A stretch of DNA of 64,000 nucleotides. It comes from Clostridia bacterium (GTDB taxonomy: Bacteria; Bacillota; Clostridia; Peptostreptococcales; Anaerovoracaceae). This document shows, piece after piece, positions 52,553 to 61,008 of the stretch. The notes beneath the pieces were generated by a model. That model did no database searches. It saw nothing but the letters and a program-made list of their open reading frames with translations, and had not been told where the DNA came from. Both the position numbers and the translations under genes were made by a program. Position 1 is the stretch's first letter. Every line of letters begins with the position of its first letter. The DNA is taken from assembly GCA_910575405.1 (NCBI GenBank), contig CAJTER010000020.1, positions 17,841-81,840 on the forward strand, written 5' to 3'.

Positions 52553-53578
52553 ATGAAGAATGTAGAAATTGGGCCGATTCGTCCACCCTCTGAGAACAGT
52601 AGTCTGTTGATCCGTGTCACACGGGGATGCCATTGGAATAAGTGTTATTTTTGCGGTCTCTATAAATCCATGCAATTCTCCATGCGGCCTATTGAGGAAA
52701 CCATAGAAGATATTGCTATGCAGGCCCAAATTTACCATGAGAAAAATTTTACATCCTGTTTCTTGCAGGACGGCGATGCTCTGGTGCTGAAAACCGACTA
52801 TCTGCTCCACATACTGGACGCCCTCAACCGCTATTTCCCCAATCTGCAATACATCACGACCTACGCCCGCGCCGACAGTATCACCCGCAAGACTTTATCC
52901 GAATTGCAGGCCCTACGGCAAGCTGGCTTGAATCATCTGTACTGCGGGATGGAAACCGGCTCCAATCAGATATTGAAACTCATTAACAAGGGTTTTCAAG
53001 CTGACACGGTGGTGGAAAGCGGCTGCATGGCAAAAGAGGCCGGTATGATCTTGTCCGAGTTTATTCTGCTGGGCATCGGTGGCAAAGAGCTATCCGAAGA
53101 AAATGCCGCCGCTACCGCCGAGGCGCTGAACATCATCCGGCCCGACTATATCCGTGTCCATGCCACTGGAATCAAGCCGGAATCGAAGTTAGGCGAGTTC
53201 GTCCGAAACGGCTCATTCACGCTGCAATCGGAGGAAGAAATTGTAGTAGAGCAAAAATCCTTTTTGCAACAGCTTCAGCCAATGGACAGTTTCTATATAA
53301 ACGAGCATATCATCAATCTTCTTCTGGAAGTGCGAGGCAATTTGCAGACGGAAAAGGCGCAAATGCTCTCCGTAATCGAACGCTTTTTACAACTCCCGCC
53401 AGATGAAAAGCTCCTGTTCGCAGTTGGCAGGCGGCTGAACATTTTCTTTCTGCTGGACGATTTGAAAAAGCCCGCTTTGCACCGGCAGGCAGAAGAAAGT
53501 ATGCAGAAGATCTTGAAGGAGAATCCCAACATTGATTTTGCGGTGCTGTGCAATTATATCCGGCAGTCACAAATCTGA
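52553..53578 (+). CDS. Radical SAM protein in the HxlR-linked locus
   Basis: 341 residues from the ATG at 52553, with AAAGGATG 8 nt upstream; an ATG at 52544 lies on the ribosome site itself. The cluster motif is C-x3-x-C-x2-C in RVTRGCHWNKCYFCGLYKSM near residue 30. SAM-binding and barrel strands follow (YITTYARADSITRKTLSELQ, LYCGMETGSNQILKLINKGF). The C-terminal part is helical. It resembles HemW/YgiQ-like coproporphyrin-type radical SAM enzymes in form, but the substrate is unknown. It ends in a terminator. Confidence 0.83.
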   Translation: MKNVEIGPIRPPSENSSLLIRVTRGCHWNKCYFCGLYKSMQFSMRPIEETIEDIAMQAQIYHEKNFTSCFLQDGDALVLKTDYLLHILDALNRYFPNLQYITTYARADSITRKTLSELQALRQAGLNHLYCGMETGSNQILKLINKGFQADTVVESGCMAKEAGMILSEFILLGIGGKELSEENAAATAEALNIIRPDYIRVHATGIKPESKLGEFVRNGSFTLQSEEEIVVEQKSFLQQLQPMDSFYINEHIINLLLEVRGNLQTEKAQMLSVIERFLQLPPDEKLLFAVGRRLNIFFLLDDLKKPALHRQAEESMQKILKENPNIDFAVLCNYIRQSQI

Positions 53579-53585
53579 TATAGCG

Positions 53586-53627
53586 AAAAGGGGACATAGC
53601 CGCTCAACAGGCAGCTATGTCCCTTTT
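53586..53627. terminator. Bidirectional terminator between radical SAM and HxlR genes
   Basis: AAAAGGGGACATAGC pairs with GCTATGTCCCTTTT between two convergent genes. Confidence 0.88.
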
Positions 53628-53628
53628 A

Positions 53629-53979
53629 TCATGCCCCTGCGCTACAACATGGAGACTGAACATCCAGACCATCCATATAGGCAGTTCCCCACTGACACAT
53701 AGCATCCAAAACCGGGATAATGCTTTCCCCAAATGCCGTCAGAGAGTACACCGTCTTGGGTGGCTTCTCCGGGATCACTTCTCTATGCACCATACCACAT
53801 CCCTCAAGCTCGTGTAAATGCTGGGACAACATTTTAGGCGTTGCGCCTGGGATTTTTCGCTGCAATTCCATATAGTGCAGCGGCTGTCCCACCAAATGCC
53901 AGAGGATCAGCGGCTTATATTTCCCGCCGATCAGCGAAAGCGTAGCCTCAACAGGGCAGTTGAATTTTGTTTGCTTCAT
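53629..53979 (-). CDS. HxlR family redox-type regulator
   Basis: 116 residues. The winged-helix is typical: KFNCPVEATLSLIGGKYKPL, ILWHLVGQPLHYMELQRKIP, KMLSQHLHELEGCGMVHREV, EKPPKTVYSLTAFGES. The N-terminal Cys (residue 8) matches the redox-active Cys of YodB/HypR-like members, and a C-terminal CCSAGA adds two more. It is divergent from a nitroreductase with the shared 51-bp element between them. It probably senses quinone or disulfide stress and controls both nearby copies of the element. Confidence 0.9.
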   Translation of the reverse strand: MKQTKFNCPVEATLSLIGGKYKPLILWHLVGQPLHYMELQRKIPGATPKMLSQHLHELEGCGMVHREVIPEKPPKTVYSLTAFGESIIPVLDAMCQWGTAYMDGLDVQSPCCSAGA

Positions 53980-54020
53980 AACCTCACCTCAACAAAAAGT
54001 ATATCACGATATGTTCATTC

Positions 54021-54071
54021 GGAAAAGGACTTACATTTTGGGTAGTACCTTACAAAAAAGTGCAATCTTGC
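54021..54071 (+). promoter_or_regulatory. Control element copy 2, between HxlR and nitroreductase genes
   Basis: The twin of 52447-52497 (46 of 51 bases). It begins 41 nt from the HxlR start and ends 84 nt before the nitroreductase start. Confidence 0.7.
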
Positions 54072-54155
54072 ATACATTTCTAACTATGCTAAAATTGTCT
54101 CAGATGGTTGCCTTGACATGGCCCATGATCAATTTATCAGAAAGGATGTTTTACT

Positions 54156-54674
54156 ATGGACTTTATCACAATTGCAAAAAAACGATGCTCTATCCGCAGC
54201 TACACCGACCAGAAGGTGGAGCCGGAAAAGCTGGAAAAGATTCTGGAGGCCGCTCATGTGGCCCCCACCGCTGCTAACCTTCAGCCAGTCCGCCTGATCG
54301 TAGTTCAGAGCGAGGAAGGGCTGGCGAAGATTGGCAAGGCCGCTGGTATCTACGGCGCGCCCCTCGCCATCATCGTCTGCGCCGACCACGATAAGGCGTG
54401 GGTACGGCCCTTCGACCAGAAGCAGACCGGGGACATTGACACGTCCATCCTGACCGACCACATGATGCTCCAGGCCACGGAGCTGGGCCTGGGCAGCGTA
54501 TGGGTGTGCTACTTCAAGCCGGATGTTCTGTGCCGGGAGTTTGACCTCCCCGCTAACCTGGAGCCGGTCAACATCCTGGCTATCGGCTACGCTGGTGAGA
54601 ACTTCGCTGACCCGGAGCGGCACATCCAGACGCGCATCCCGGTAAGCGACCTGTTTTCCTACGAAAAGCTGTAA
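54156..54674 (+). CDS. Nitroreductase family protein
   Basis: 172 residues. The FMN-binding start is FITIAKKRCSIRSYTDQKVE and the middle has LEAAHVAPTAANLQPVRLIV; the C-terminal part has TDHMMLQATELGLGSVWVCY. It is a small flavin enzyme that reduces quinones or nitro compounds with NAD(P)H. It is preceded by AGAAAGGATG and followed by a terminator. Its place beside an HxlR sensor is the classic arrangement for electrophile detoxification. Confidence 0.93.
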   Translation: MDFITIAKKRCSIRSYTDQKVEPEKLEKILEAAHVAPTAANLQPVRLIVVQSEEGLAKIGKAAGIYGAPLAIIVCADHDKAWVRPFDQKQTGDIDTSILTDHMMLQATELGLGSVWVCYFKPDVLCREFDLPANLEPVNILAIGYAGENFADPERHIQTRIPVSDLFSYEKL

Positions 54675-54688
54675 ACGAATCCTGCGGG

Positions 54689-54727
54689 CGGGTGCATTGG
54701 GGAAATGTCCCTATGCACCCGTTTTTT
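54689..54727. terminator. Terminator between nitroreductase and ArsR genes
   Basis: CGGGTGCAT...ATGCACCCG followed by TTTTTT. Confidence 0.9.
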
Positions 54728-54734
54728 AGCAGTC

Positions 54735-55046
54735 CTATTGCTCCGATATGTGATCGTAGGTTTTTTCCAAAATCCATCTGATATGTTCATCGGCCAAAGT
54801 ATAAAACACATTCTTGCCTGCCTTACGACCGTTTACCAACCGGGCGCTCCGCAGAATACGAAGCTGATGGGATATGGCCGATTCCGTCATCTTCATTTCC
54901 CCCGCCAGTTCGCTGACGCACCATTCCCGCTCCATCAAGAGCCACAAAATCCTGATACGGGTATAGTCACCCAGTGCCTTGTGAAGCTCGGAGAGTGCGT
55001 CCAGTTCCTTTGCGGCAGGCTTTGATATTAAATTTCCTTTGTTCAT
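54735..55046 (-). CDS. ArsR/SmtB family metal sensor with zinc-type alpha-5 site
   Basis: 103 residues from the ATG at 55046. The helix-turn-helix is CVSELAGEMKMTESAISHQL. The C-terminal helix has D86-x-H88 and H99-x2-E102, that is D-x-H-x10-H-x2-E, the exact spacing of the zinc-sensing alpha-5 site of SmtB-like repressors. No clear alpha-3 cysteine pair is present (one Cys at 43). It likely releases DNA on zinc binding. It is divergent from a second ArsR gene. Confidence 0.88.
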   Translation of the reverse strand: MNKGNLISKPAAKELDALSELHKALGDYTRIRILWLLMEREWCVSELAGEMKMTESAISHQLRILRSARLVNGRKAGKNVFYTLADEHIRWILEKTYDHISEQ

Positions 55047-55069
55047 GGCTATCCCCAATCTTCGACCAT

Positions 55070-55098
55070 TTGACAGATACGGAAGGACAGGATATGAT
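55070..55098 (+). promoter_or_regulatory. Sigma-A type promoter of the second ArsR gene
   Basis: TTGACA and TATGAT with a 17-bp spacer, 24 nt before the ATG at 55123. Confidence 0.8.
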
Positions 55099-55122
55099 AG
55101 AGGCAGAAATGGAGGTAATAGG

Positions 55123-55485
55123 ATGTCCCACTACCATCTTCCGCACAATCACGGGCAGAATATCGAGCGCGTCCTGGAACGGATGCCGCCTCCTGACGGG
55201 TTTCAGACAACCGCCGCTATTTTCCAGCAGCTTGGCGACCCGTCCCGCCTGCGTATCCTCTGGCTGTTGTGCCACAGCGAGGAATGTGTGTGCAACATCG
55301 CTGCCGCTGTTGGAATGAGCGACCCCGCCGTATCCCACCACCTGCGGATTCTGAAAAAGGGCGGAATTATTGAAAGCCGCCGGGATGGAAAAGAGGTCTA
55401 CTACACTTTGGCAGACACCACCCAGGCGAAGCTGCTACACCGGACCATTGACGCACTGTTTGAGATCACCTGTCCTACCGATTGA
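55123..55485 (+). CDS. ArsR family metal sensor with alpha-3 cysteines and His-rich N-terminus
   Basis: 120 residues from the ATG at 55123 with GGAGG upstream. The first ten residues are MSHYHLPHNH. The recognition-helix region has EECVCNIAAAVGMSDPAVSH, whose C-V-C is the alpha-3 thiol site of ArsR/CadC-like sensors for arsenite, cadmium or lead, followed by HLRILKKGGIIESRRDGKEV. It lies next to, and convergent with, the Zn/Cd-type ATPase. It is a likely repressor of that ATPase operon. Confidence 0.88.
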   Translation: MSHYHLPHNHGQNIERVLERMPPPDGFQTTAAIFQQLGDPSRLRILWLLCHSEECVCNIAAAVGMSDPAVSHHLRILKKGGIIESRRDGKEVYYTLADTTQAKLLHRTIDALFEITCPTD

Positions 55486-55491
55486 TAGAAG

Positions 55492-55525
55492 AAATGCGCC
55501 GCGCTTACGAAAGTGCGGCGCATTT
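55492..55525. terminator. Bidirectional terminator between ArsR gene and ATPase
   Basis: AAATGCGCCGC pairs with GCGGCGCATTT between convergent genes. Confidence 0.88.
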
Positions 55526-55537
55526 CCTGTTATAGCT

Positions 55538-57406
55538 TTACTCCTGCGCCGGAGTTTCAAACTGCTTGACCCGCATGGCGCGAATGGCGTTCAGAATGGC
55601 GATCACCGAAACGCCCACGTCCGCAAATACCGCCGCCCACATATTGGCGCGGCCCACCGCCCCCAGGATCAGCACTAGGAATTTGACCCCCAGGGCAAAG
55701 ACGATGTTCTCATTGGAAATGCGGATGGTCTTACGGGCGATCTGCATAATAGCGGCGATCTTGGACGGTTCATCCGTCATCAGTACCACATCAGCGGCCT
55801 CGATCGCCGCATCGGAGCCGAGAGCGCCCATAGCGATACCCACATCGGCCCGCGCCAGCACAGGAGCATCATTGATACCGTCACCCACGAAAGCCAGCAT
55901 CCCCTTATCGCTTTTCTGTGCCAGCAGTTCCTCCACACGGTCTACTTTGTCGGCGGGGAGCAGTTCGGTGTAGGCTCGATCCAGACCCAGGCGGCGGGCC
56001 ACGTCCTGCCCAACTGCATCCGCATCGCCGGTGAGCATGACCGTCTGGCGAATACCGGCAGCTTTCAGCGTCTTAATGGCAGCGGGCGCGTCTGCCTTGA
56101 TTTCATCCGCAATCACAATACACCCTGCGTATCTTCCATCAAAGGCCACATAGACCACAGTACCAATAGCGTTGGAGGCCGTATAGGGAATATGCTCCCG
56201 CTCCATCAGCTTGGCATTTCCGGCCAGCACCGTCATACCATCAATCACCGCCTGGACACCATGCCCCGCGATCTCCTGCACATCGGTAATACGGCTGTTG
56301 TCAATTTTCTTGCCATAGGCTTTTTGGATGGACAGCGAGATCGGATGATTGGAGTAGTCCTCCGCATACGCCGCCAGTTCCAGAAGTTCCTCGTCCGTCA
56401 TGCCATTTGCTTGAATTTCTGTGACAGCAAAGGAGCCTTTTGTCAAAGTGCCGGTCTTATCGAACACAACGGTTTCCGTGTAGGCCAGTGCCTCCAGATA
56501 ATTGCTGCCCTTGACGAGTACGCCGATTTTGGACGCGCCGCCGATGCCACCGAAGAAACTGAGCGGAATGGAGATCACCAGCGCACAGGGGCAGGAAATC
56601 ACCAGGAAGGTCAGCGCCCGGTAAATCCAAATACTGAACGCCTGTCCCGTTACCAGCGGCGGCAGGACTGCCAGAGCGAGGGCGGCGAATACCACCACCG
56701 GCGTATAGTACCGGGCAAAGCGGGTGATGAAGTTTTCCATCCGGCCCTTTTTGTCGCTGGCGTTCTCCACAAGGTCAAGAATTTTGGCTACGGTGGATTC
56801 TCCAAATTCCTTTGTGGTCTGAATAGTCAGAATGCCGGTCTGATTGATGCACCCGCTGATAACCTCCATCCCAGCCTCCACCTCACGGGGCATAGATTCT
56901 CCCGTCAGAGCAGAAGTGTCCAGCGTGGAACTGCCCTTAATGATCTTGCCGTCCAGTGGAACACGCTCACCGGGCTTTACAATGATGGTGTCACCGATCT
57001 GCACGTCCTCCGGGTCTACTTGGATCAGCTTGCCGTCTTTCTCAATGTTGGCGTAGTCCGGGCGAATATCCATCAGGCTGGTGATGGAGCGGCGAGACTT
57101 GGAAACAGCATAGGACTGGAACCACTCGCCCACCTGATAGAACAGCATAACGGCCACGCCCTCGGAGTGTTCACCCAGAATCAGTGCGCCAACTGTTGCG
57201 ATAGTCATAAGGAAATTCTCGTCAAACACCTGACCATGCAGGATGTTGGTGATGGCTTTCCAGACAATATCCCAGCCGATCACCGCATAGCAGATAAGAT
57301 AGACCCCCAACTCCGCCCAGCCCTCCAGATGGAGCAGGCCACCGGCGGCGAACAACACCGCCGCCACGATGATGCGGGTCAGCAAATGCTTTTGTTTTTT
57401 TGTCAT
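55538..57406 (-). CDS. Zn/Cd/Pb-type P1B ATPase (ZntA/CadA group)
   Basis: 622 residues from the ATG at 57406. It lacks an N-terminal HMA domain; that is a separate protein upstream. Catalytic motifs are ALTGESMP, the ion-binding ISCPCALVISIPLSFFGG, phosphorylation site VVFDKTGTLTKG, NHPIS and [20 protein letters not shown]. The last helices contain ADVGVSVIAILNAIRAM, with the Asp typical of Zn/Cd/Pb pumps. It exports divalent metal across the plasma membrane. A hairpin lies between the chaperone gene and this one. Confidence 0.94.
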   Translation of the reverse strand: MTKKQKHLLTRIIVAAVLFAAGGLLHLEGWAELGVYLICYAVIGWDIVWKAITNILHGQVFDENFLMTIATVGALILGEHSEGVAVMLFYQVGEWFQSYAVSKSRRSITSLMDIRPDYANIEKDGKLIQVDPEDVQIGDTIIVKPGERVPLDGKIIKGSSTLDTSALTGESMPREVEAGMEVISGCINQTGILTIQTTKEFGESTVAKILDLVENASDKKGRMENFITRFARYYTPVVVFAALALAVLPPLVTGQAFSIWIYRALTFLVISCPCALVISIPLSFFGGIGGASKIGVLVKGSNYLEALAYTETVVFDKTGTLTKGSFAVTEIQANGMTDEELLELAAYAEDYSNHPISLSIQKAYGKKIDNSRITDVQEIAGHGVQAVIDGMTVLAGNAKLMEREHIPYTASNAIGTVVYVAFDGRYAGCIVIADEIKADAPAAIKTLKAAGIRQTVMLTGDADAVGQDVARRLGLDRAYTELLPADKVDRVEELLAQKSDKGMLAFVGDGINDAPVLARADVGIAMGALGSDAAIEAADVVLMTDEPSKIAAIMQIARKTIRISNENIVFALGVKFLVLILGAVGRANMWAAVFADVGVSVIAILNAIRAMRVKQFETPAQE

Positions 57407-57431
57407 GTTGATACTCTCCTTTCCGCAAGAA

Positions 57432-57457
57432 CACCGGCCACCCAAGGGTAGCCGGTG
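57432..57457. promoter_or_regulatory. Intercistronic hairpin between HMA chaperone and ATPase genes
   Basis: CACCGGCCACCC and GGGTAGCCGGTG pair over 12 positions (one G-U) around a 2-nt loop, 12 nt past the chaperone stop. It could stabilise the chaperone message or reduce readthrough to the ATPase. Confidence 0.6.
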
Positions 57458-57468
57458 CTTTTGCACAG

Positions 57469-57687
57469 TTACGCTTTGACCGTCACATCCGGCTCGATCT
57501 TCTTGATGAGTGCCTTGGCCTCGGCCAGCACGCTGTCAAACTTCTCGTCCGGGGCCTCCAGCACCATCTTCTGGCCCAGGAAGTTGACGGTTACACTGGT
57601 AACGCCGTTGATCTTCTGGACGGCGTTCTGGATTTTGTCGGCGCAGTGGCCGCAGTCCAGGTCAATGAGCTTAATGGTCTTTTTCAT
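57469..57687 (-). CDS. Heavy-metal-associated (HMA) domain metallochaperone
   Basis: 72 residues of a single ferredoxin-like HMA fold, with the metal site D-C-G-H-C in IKLIDLDCGHCADKIQNAVQ and GVTSVTVNFLGQKMVLEAPD. The acidic residue ahead of the first Cys and the H in C-x-x-C fit divalent metal (Zn/Cd) rather than copper. It is encoded first in the operon with the ATPase and may load it. Confidence 0.92.
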   Translation of the reverse strand: MKKTIKLIDLDCGHCADKIQNAVQKINGVTSVTVNFLGQKMVLEAPDEKFDSVLAEAKALIKKIEPDVTVKA

Positions 57688-57745
57688 AGCGTTAAGTTCC
57701 TTTCTTTGTTGAAATATGTGGTTTGTGGTTGGTTAGACATGGCCG

Positions 57746-57771
57746 AACGATTAAAAGTCTGTTTAATCGTT
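57746..57771. promoter_or_regulatory. Palindromic operator of the HMA-ATPase operon
   Basis: AACGATTAAA-AGTCTG-TTTAATCGTT is an exact 10-bp inverted repeat just downstream of the -10 box, in the size range of ArsR/SmtB sites. Confidence 0.7.
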
Positions 57772-57780
57772 TCGCTTTGC

Positions 57781-57809
57781 AGTATAGCCGCCAGCCCCCG
57801 TAAAGTCAA
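57781..57809 (-). promoter_or_regulatory. Sigma-A type promoter of the HMA-ATPase operon
   Basis: On the minus strand TTGACT and TATACT are separated by 17 bp and read toward the chaperone gene at 57687. Confidence 0.8.
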
Positions 57810-57892
57810 TGCTTTTTGGCTCGATATTCCTCTTTGGAGCGCAAAACCTCCTGATTGGATTTCTCCCGGAAAACAAAAACCATTTGGATAAA

Positions 57893-57940
57893 AAATGCTC
57901 CACAATGGAGCGGACAGCGGAGGTGAAAACCGTTTATAAT
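57893..57940 (+). promoter_or_regulatory. copA promoter with palindromic operator over the -35
   Basis: AAATGCTCC-ACAAT-GGAGCGGACA (57893-57916) contains the inverted repeat GCTCC/GGAGC. CGGACA serves as a -35, with TATAAT at 57935 after 18 bp. The same palindrome in the same place precedes the MATE gene. Confidence 0.75.
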
Positions 57941-58011
57941 AGCCCTCGGTCAATGCCATTCCCCTACCGGGGATGGGTATTGATACAAAACATAAGAAAG
58001 AAGGGATTATT

Positions 58012-60600
58012 TTGCGTAAGGAGCAATTTGACATCACAGGCATGACTTGCTCCGCTTGTTCAGCCAGGGTAGAAAAAAGTGTTGCCAAGCTCCCCGGCAT
58101 CCAGGAGGTGTCTGTCAATCTGCTGAAAAACAGCATGGTGGCATCCTATGACGAAGCTGCACTTGACACGGGGCAGATCATCCAGGCGGTGGAAAAGGCT
58201 GGGTACGGAGCGATCCCCAAGGCTGGGCAGAACAAGCCCGCTGTCGAGCGAACAGCCGCGTCTGTCCCTGCTGGTAAACCAGCGGTCAGCACCGCCCAAG
58301 CGGAGTACAAACAAATGAAGGGCCGACTATTGCTGTCCGCCATCTTCACCATTCCCCTGTTTTACATCTCAATGGGCCACATGATGGGGTGGCCGCTACC
58401 CAGCGGTCTGCTGGGAATGGAGAACGCCATCACCTTTGCGTTCACCCAATTCCTGCTGCTCATTCCCGTGGTGTTCGTCAATGCGAAATACTACCGCATG
58501 GGCTTTAAGACCCTGTTCCACGGTTCGCCCAATATGGATTCGCTGATCGCCATCGGCTCCGGCGCGGCTATTGTCTACGGCATCTATGCCATTTTCAAGA
58601 TCGGCATTGGTTTCGGTCACGGCGATATGGAAACGGTACACAGCTTTATGATGGATTTGTACTTTGAATCCGCTGGGATGATCCTGACCCTTATCACGCT
58701 GGGCAAAACTCTGGAGGCCCGCGCCAAGGGCAAGACCTCGGATGCCATCACCAAGCTGATGAACCTTGCGCCCAAGACGGCCACTGTGGAGCGGAACGGC
58801 ATAGAACAGCAAATCCCCGTGGAACAGGTACAGCAGGGGGAAACGCTGATTGTCAAGGCCGGTGAATCTGTCCCTGTGGACGGCGTGGTGCTGGAGGGCT
58901 TTTCCTCCGTGGATGAATCCGCCCTGACCGGCGAGAGCATCCCCGTGGAGAAGCACGTTGGCGATACGGTAATTGGTGCGACTATCAATAAGACCGGCTA
59001 TTTCAAAATGCAAGCCACTAAGGTAGGGGATGACACCACTCTGGCGCAGATTGTCCGGCTGGTAGACGAAGCTACCAGCTCCAAGGCCCCCATCGCAAAG
59101 CTGGCTGATAAGGTTGCTGGGGTATTCGTTCCGACTGTTATTGCTATCGCACTTGTGGCGGCGGCGGTCTGGCTGGTGCTGGGCTATGGTGTGGAGTTTG
59201 CCCTGTCCATTGGTATCTCCGTCCTGGTGATCTCCTGTCCTTGCGCCCTGGGACTGGCAACGCCCACCGCTATCATGGTGGGAACGGGTAAAGGAGCCAC
59301 CAATGGCATCCTGATAAAATCGGCGGAGGCGTTGGAAACCGCCCACAACATTGATACTGTCGTGCTGGACAAGACCGGCACGATCACCCAGGGCAAGCCG
59401 GTGGTAACGGACATTTTGTGTGAAGCTGGGGCAGACCGCCTGGGACTGCTGAAAATTGCCGCCTCGCTGGAAAAGCTGTCAGAGCATCCTCTGGCGGACG
59501 CTATCACCGCCGAAGCGGGAAAGGCAAAGCTGCCGCTGTCCCCGGTTGAGGACTTCCAGCAGATTCCCGGTCAAGGCATCGTAGGCCGGGTAGACGGCGA
59601 AATGTGTCTGGCAGGCAACCGCCGCATGATGGACGCCCACAATATCACGGGCGGGGAACTGCTGCGCTCCGGGGAAACACTGGCGGCAGAGGGCAAAACA
59701 CCCCTGTTCTTTGCCCGCGCCGGGAAGCTCATGGGCGTGATCGCTGTGGCCGATGTAGTCAAGCCTACCAGCGCCCAGGCTATCCAGGAATTGTCCGGCC
59801 TCGGTATTGAGGTGGTCATGCTCACCGGGGACAATGCAAAGACCGCTCAGGCCATCCAGCGGCAGGTCGGCGTAGACCGGGTAGTGGCCGAAGTGTTCCC
59901 CCAGGACAAGGAAAAGGAAATACGCCGCTTGCAGGACAGCGGCAAAAAGGTGGCGATGGTTGGGGACGGCATCAACGATGCTCCCGCGCTGGCCAGGGCC
60001 GATGTGGGTATCGCCATCGGAGCGGGAACAGATGTAGCGATCGAATCCGCCGACATTGTGCTGATGAAAAGTGATCTGCTGGATGTGTCCACGGCCATTC
60101 AGTTGAGCAAGGCCGTCATCCGCAACATCAAGCAAAACCTGTTTTGGGCCTTTATCTACAACATCATCGGCATCCCTATCGCCGCCGGTGTATTCTTCCT
60201 CTCTTTCGGCTGGAAGCTCAATCCCATGCTGGGGGCGTTCGCCATGAGTTTCAGTTCTGTATTTGTTGTGTCCAATGCACTCCGGCTGCGGTGGTTCCAG
60301 GCAAAGCATGAGGTTTACCCTGAAAACCACCAAGCCGAAGTGGATATAGGCAAAAATAAACAAAAAGGAGTGTTTCAAAATATGGAAAAAGTACTGCTAA
60401 TTGAAGGTATGGTATGCGGAAACTGCGCCAAGCACGTCCATAAAGCTCTGACCGGGCTGGAGGGTGTGCAGGAGGCTGTTGTTGAGCTGGAAAGCAAGAC
60501 CGCCAAGGTGTGCCTGGACAGCAGCGTGTCCGATGATACGCTGAAAGCGGCGGTGGAGGATGCTGGGTACACACTGGTCAGCATCCAGGAAACAGCATGA
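58012..60600 (+). CDS. copA: Copper-exporting P1B ATPase with N- and C-terminal HMA domains
   Basis: 862 residues. The start is the TTG at 58012, with AAGAAAGAAGGG upstream; an ATG at 57973 is also in frame but lies far from a ribosome site. The N-terminal HMA has [20 protein letters not shown]. Core motifs are [45 protein letters not shown] and [20 protein letters not shown], with the Cu(I) residues of FIYNIIGIP and [16 protein letters not shown] second HMA ([20 protein letters not shown]) is attached at the C-terminus. Its last bases overlap the csoR start (ATGA). Confidence 0.95.
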   Translation: MRKEQFDITGMTCSACSARVEKSVAKLPGIQEVSVNLLKNSMVASYDEAALDTGQIIQAVEKAGYGAIPKAGQNKPAVERTAASVPAGKPAVSTAQAEYKQMKGRLLLSAIFTIPLFYISMGHMMGWPLPSGLLGMENAITFAFTQFLLLIPVVFVNAKYYRMGFKTLFHGSPNMDSLIAIGSGAAIVYGIYAIFKIGIGFGHGDMETVHSFMMDLYFESAGMILTLITLGKTLEARAKGKTSDAITKLMNLAPKTATVERNGIEQQIPVEQVQQGETLIVKAGESVPVDGVVLEGFSSVDESALTGESIPVEKHVGDTVIGATINKTGYFKMQATKVGDDTTLAQIVRLVDEATSSKAPIAKLADKVAGVFVPTVIAIALVAAAVWLVLGYGVEFALSIGISVLVISCPCALGLATPTAIMVGTGKGATNGILIKSAEALETAHNIDTVVLDKTGTITQGKPVVTDILCEAGADRLGLLKIAASLEKLSEHPLADAITAEAGKAKLPLSPVEDFQQIPGQGIVGRVDGEMCLAGNRRMMDAHNITGGELLRSGETLAAEGKTPLFFARAGKLMGVIAVADVVKPTSAQAIQELSGLGIEVVMLTGDNAKTAQAIQRQVGVDRVVAEVFPQDKEKEIRRLQDSGKKVAMVGDGINDAPALARADVGIAIGAGTDVAIESADIVLMKSDLLDVSTAIQLSKAVIRNIKQNLFWAFIYNIIGIPIAAGVFFLSFGWKLNPMLGAFAMSFSSVFVVSNALRLRWFQAKHEVYPENHQAEVDIGKNKQKGVFQNMEKVLLIEGMVCGNCAKHVHKALTGLEGVQEAVVELESKTAKVCLDSSVSDDTLKAAVEDAGYTLVSIQETA
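60365..60384 (+). promoter_or_regulatory. Internal ribosome site and ATG before the C-terminal CopZ-like domain of copA
   Basis: AAGGAG at 60365 is followed after 11 nt by an in-frame ATG (60382) that would give a free 72-residue CopZ-like protein ([19 protein letters not shown]) ending with copA at 60600. The fused and free forms could both be made. Confidence 0.5.
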
Positions 60601-60860
60601 AGGCCAAACGGGGCGATGTTGCCCACAAGCTGAAAATAGCGAGGGGCCAGTTGGACGGTATTCTGCAAATGATCGAGGCTGATCGCTACTGTGTGGATAT
60701 ATCCAATCAGATCATGGCAACCCAGGCTCTGCTCAAAAGCGCCAATCAGCAGATTTTGCAAGCCCATATCCGCAGCTGCGTCCGGGAGGCCCTGCAAACC
60801 GACGCCGCAAATCCAAAACTGGAAGAAGCGTTGAAACTGCTGGAAAAAATGGCGCAGTAG
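60597..60860 (+). CDS. csoR: CsoR family copper-sensing repressor
   Basis: 87 residues. The all-helical CsoR/FrmR fold is recognised from [20 protein letters not shown]. The Cu(I) triad is C32, H57, C61 ([16 protein letters not shown]), that is C-x24-H-x3-C, the copper rather than nickel or formaldehyde pattern. It overlaps the copA stop by 4 nt, so it is made with the pump, and is followed by a strong terminator. It is the natural candidate to bind the palindromes ahead of copA and the MATE gene. Confidence 0.93.
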   Translation: MKAKRGDVAHKLKIARGQLDGILQMIEADRYCVDISNQIMATQALLKSANQQILQAHIRSCVREALQTDAANPKLEEALKLLEKMAQ

Positions 60861-60865
60861 TAACC

Positions 60866-60902
60866 GGGAGCGGAAAGGCCTTCATCTTTCCGCTCCCTTT
60901 CT
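60866..60902 (+). terminator. Intrinsic terminator after csoR
   Basis: GGGAGCGGAAAG pairs exactly with CTTTCCGCTCCC, followed by TTTCTC. Confidence 0.92.
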
Positions 60903-60920
60903 CATTCCTGTTCGGATTGC

Positions 60921-60967
60921 AAATGCTCCGTTTTGGAGCGGACAATGCCGTTTGATTTCGCTATACT
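60921..60967 (+). promoter_or_regulatory. MATE gene promoter with the same palindrome as copA
   Basis: AAATGCTCC-GTTTT-GGAGCGGACA (60921-60944) repeats the copA operator apart from its centre. CGGACA is the -35 and TATACT (60962) the -10 after 17 bp. Confidence 0.75.
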
Positions 60968-61008
60968 TACAAGTGGTTAGATGTGGCTAATTTCAAGGAG
61001 GTGCGATT

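Noticed and set aside
56192..57451. 419-codon plus-strand frame
   Set aside because: Antisense to the Zn/Cd ATPase, whose catalytic motifs fix the true strand.
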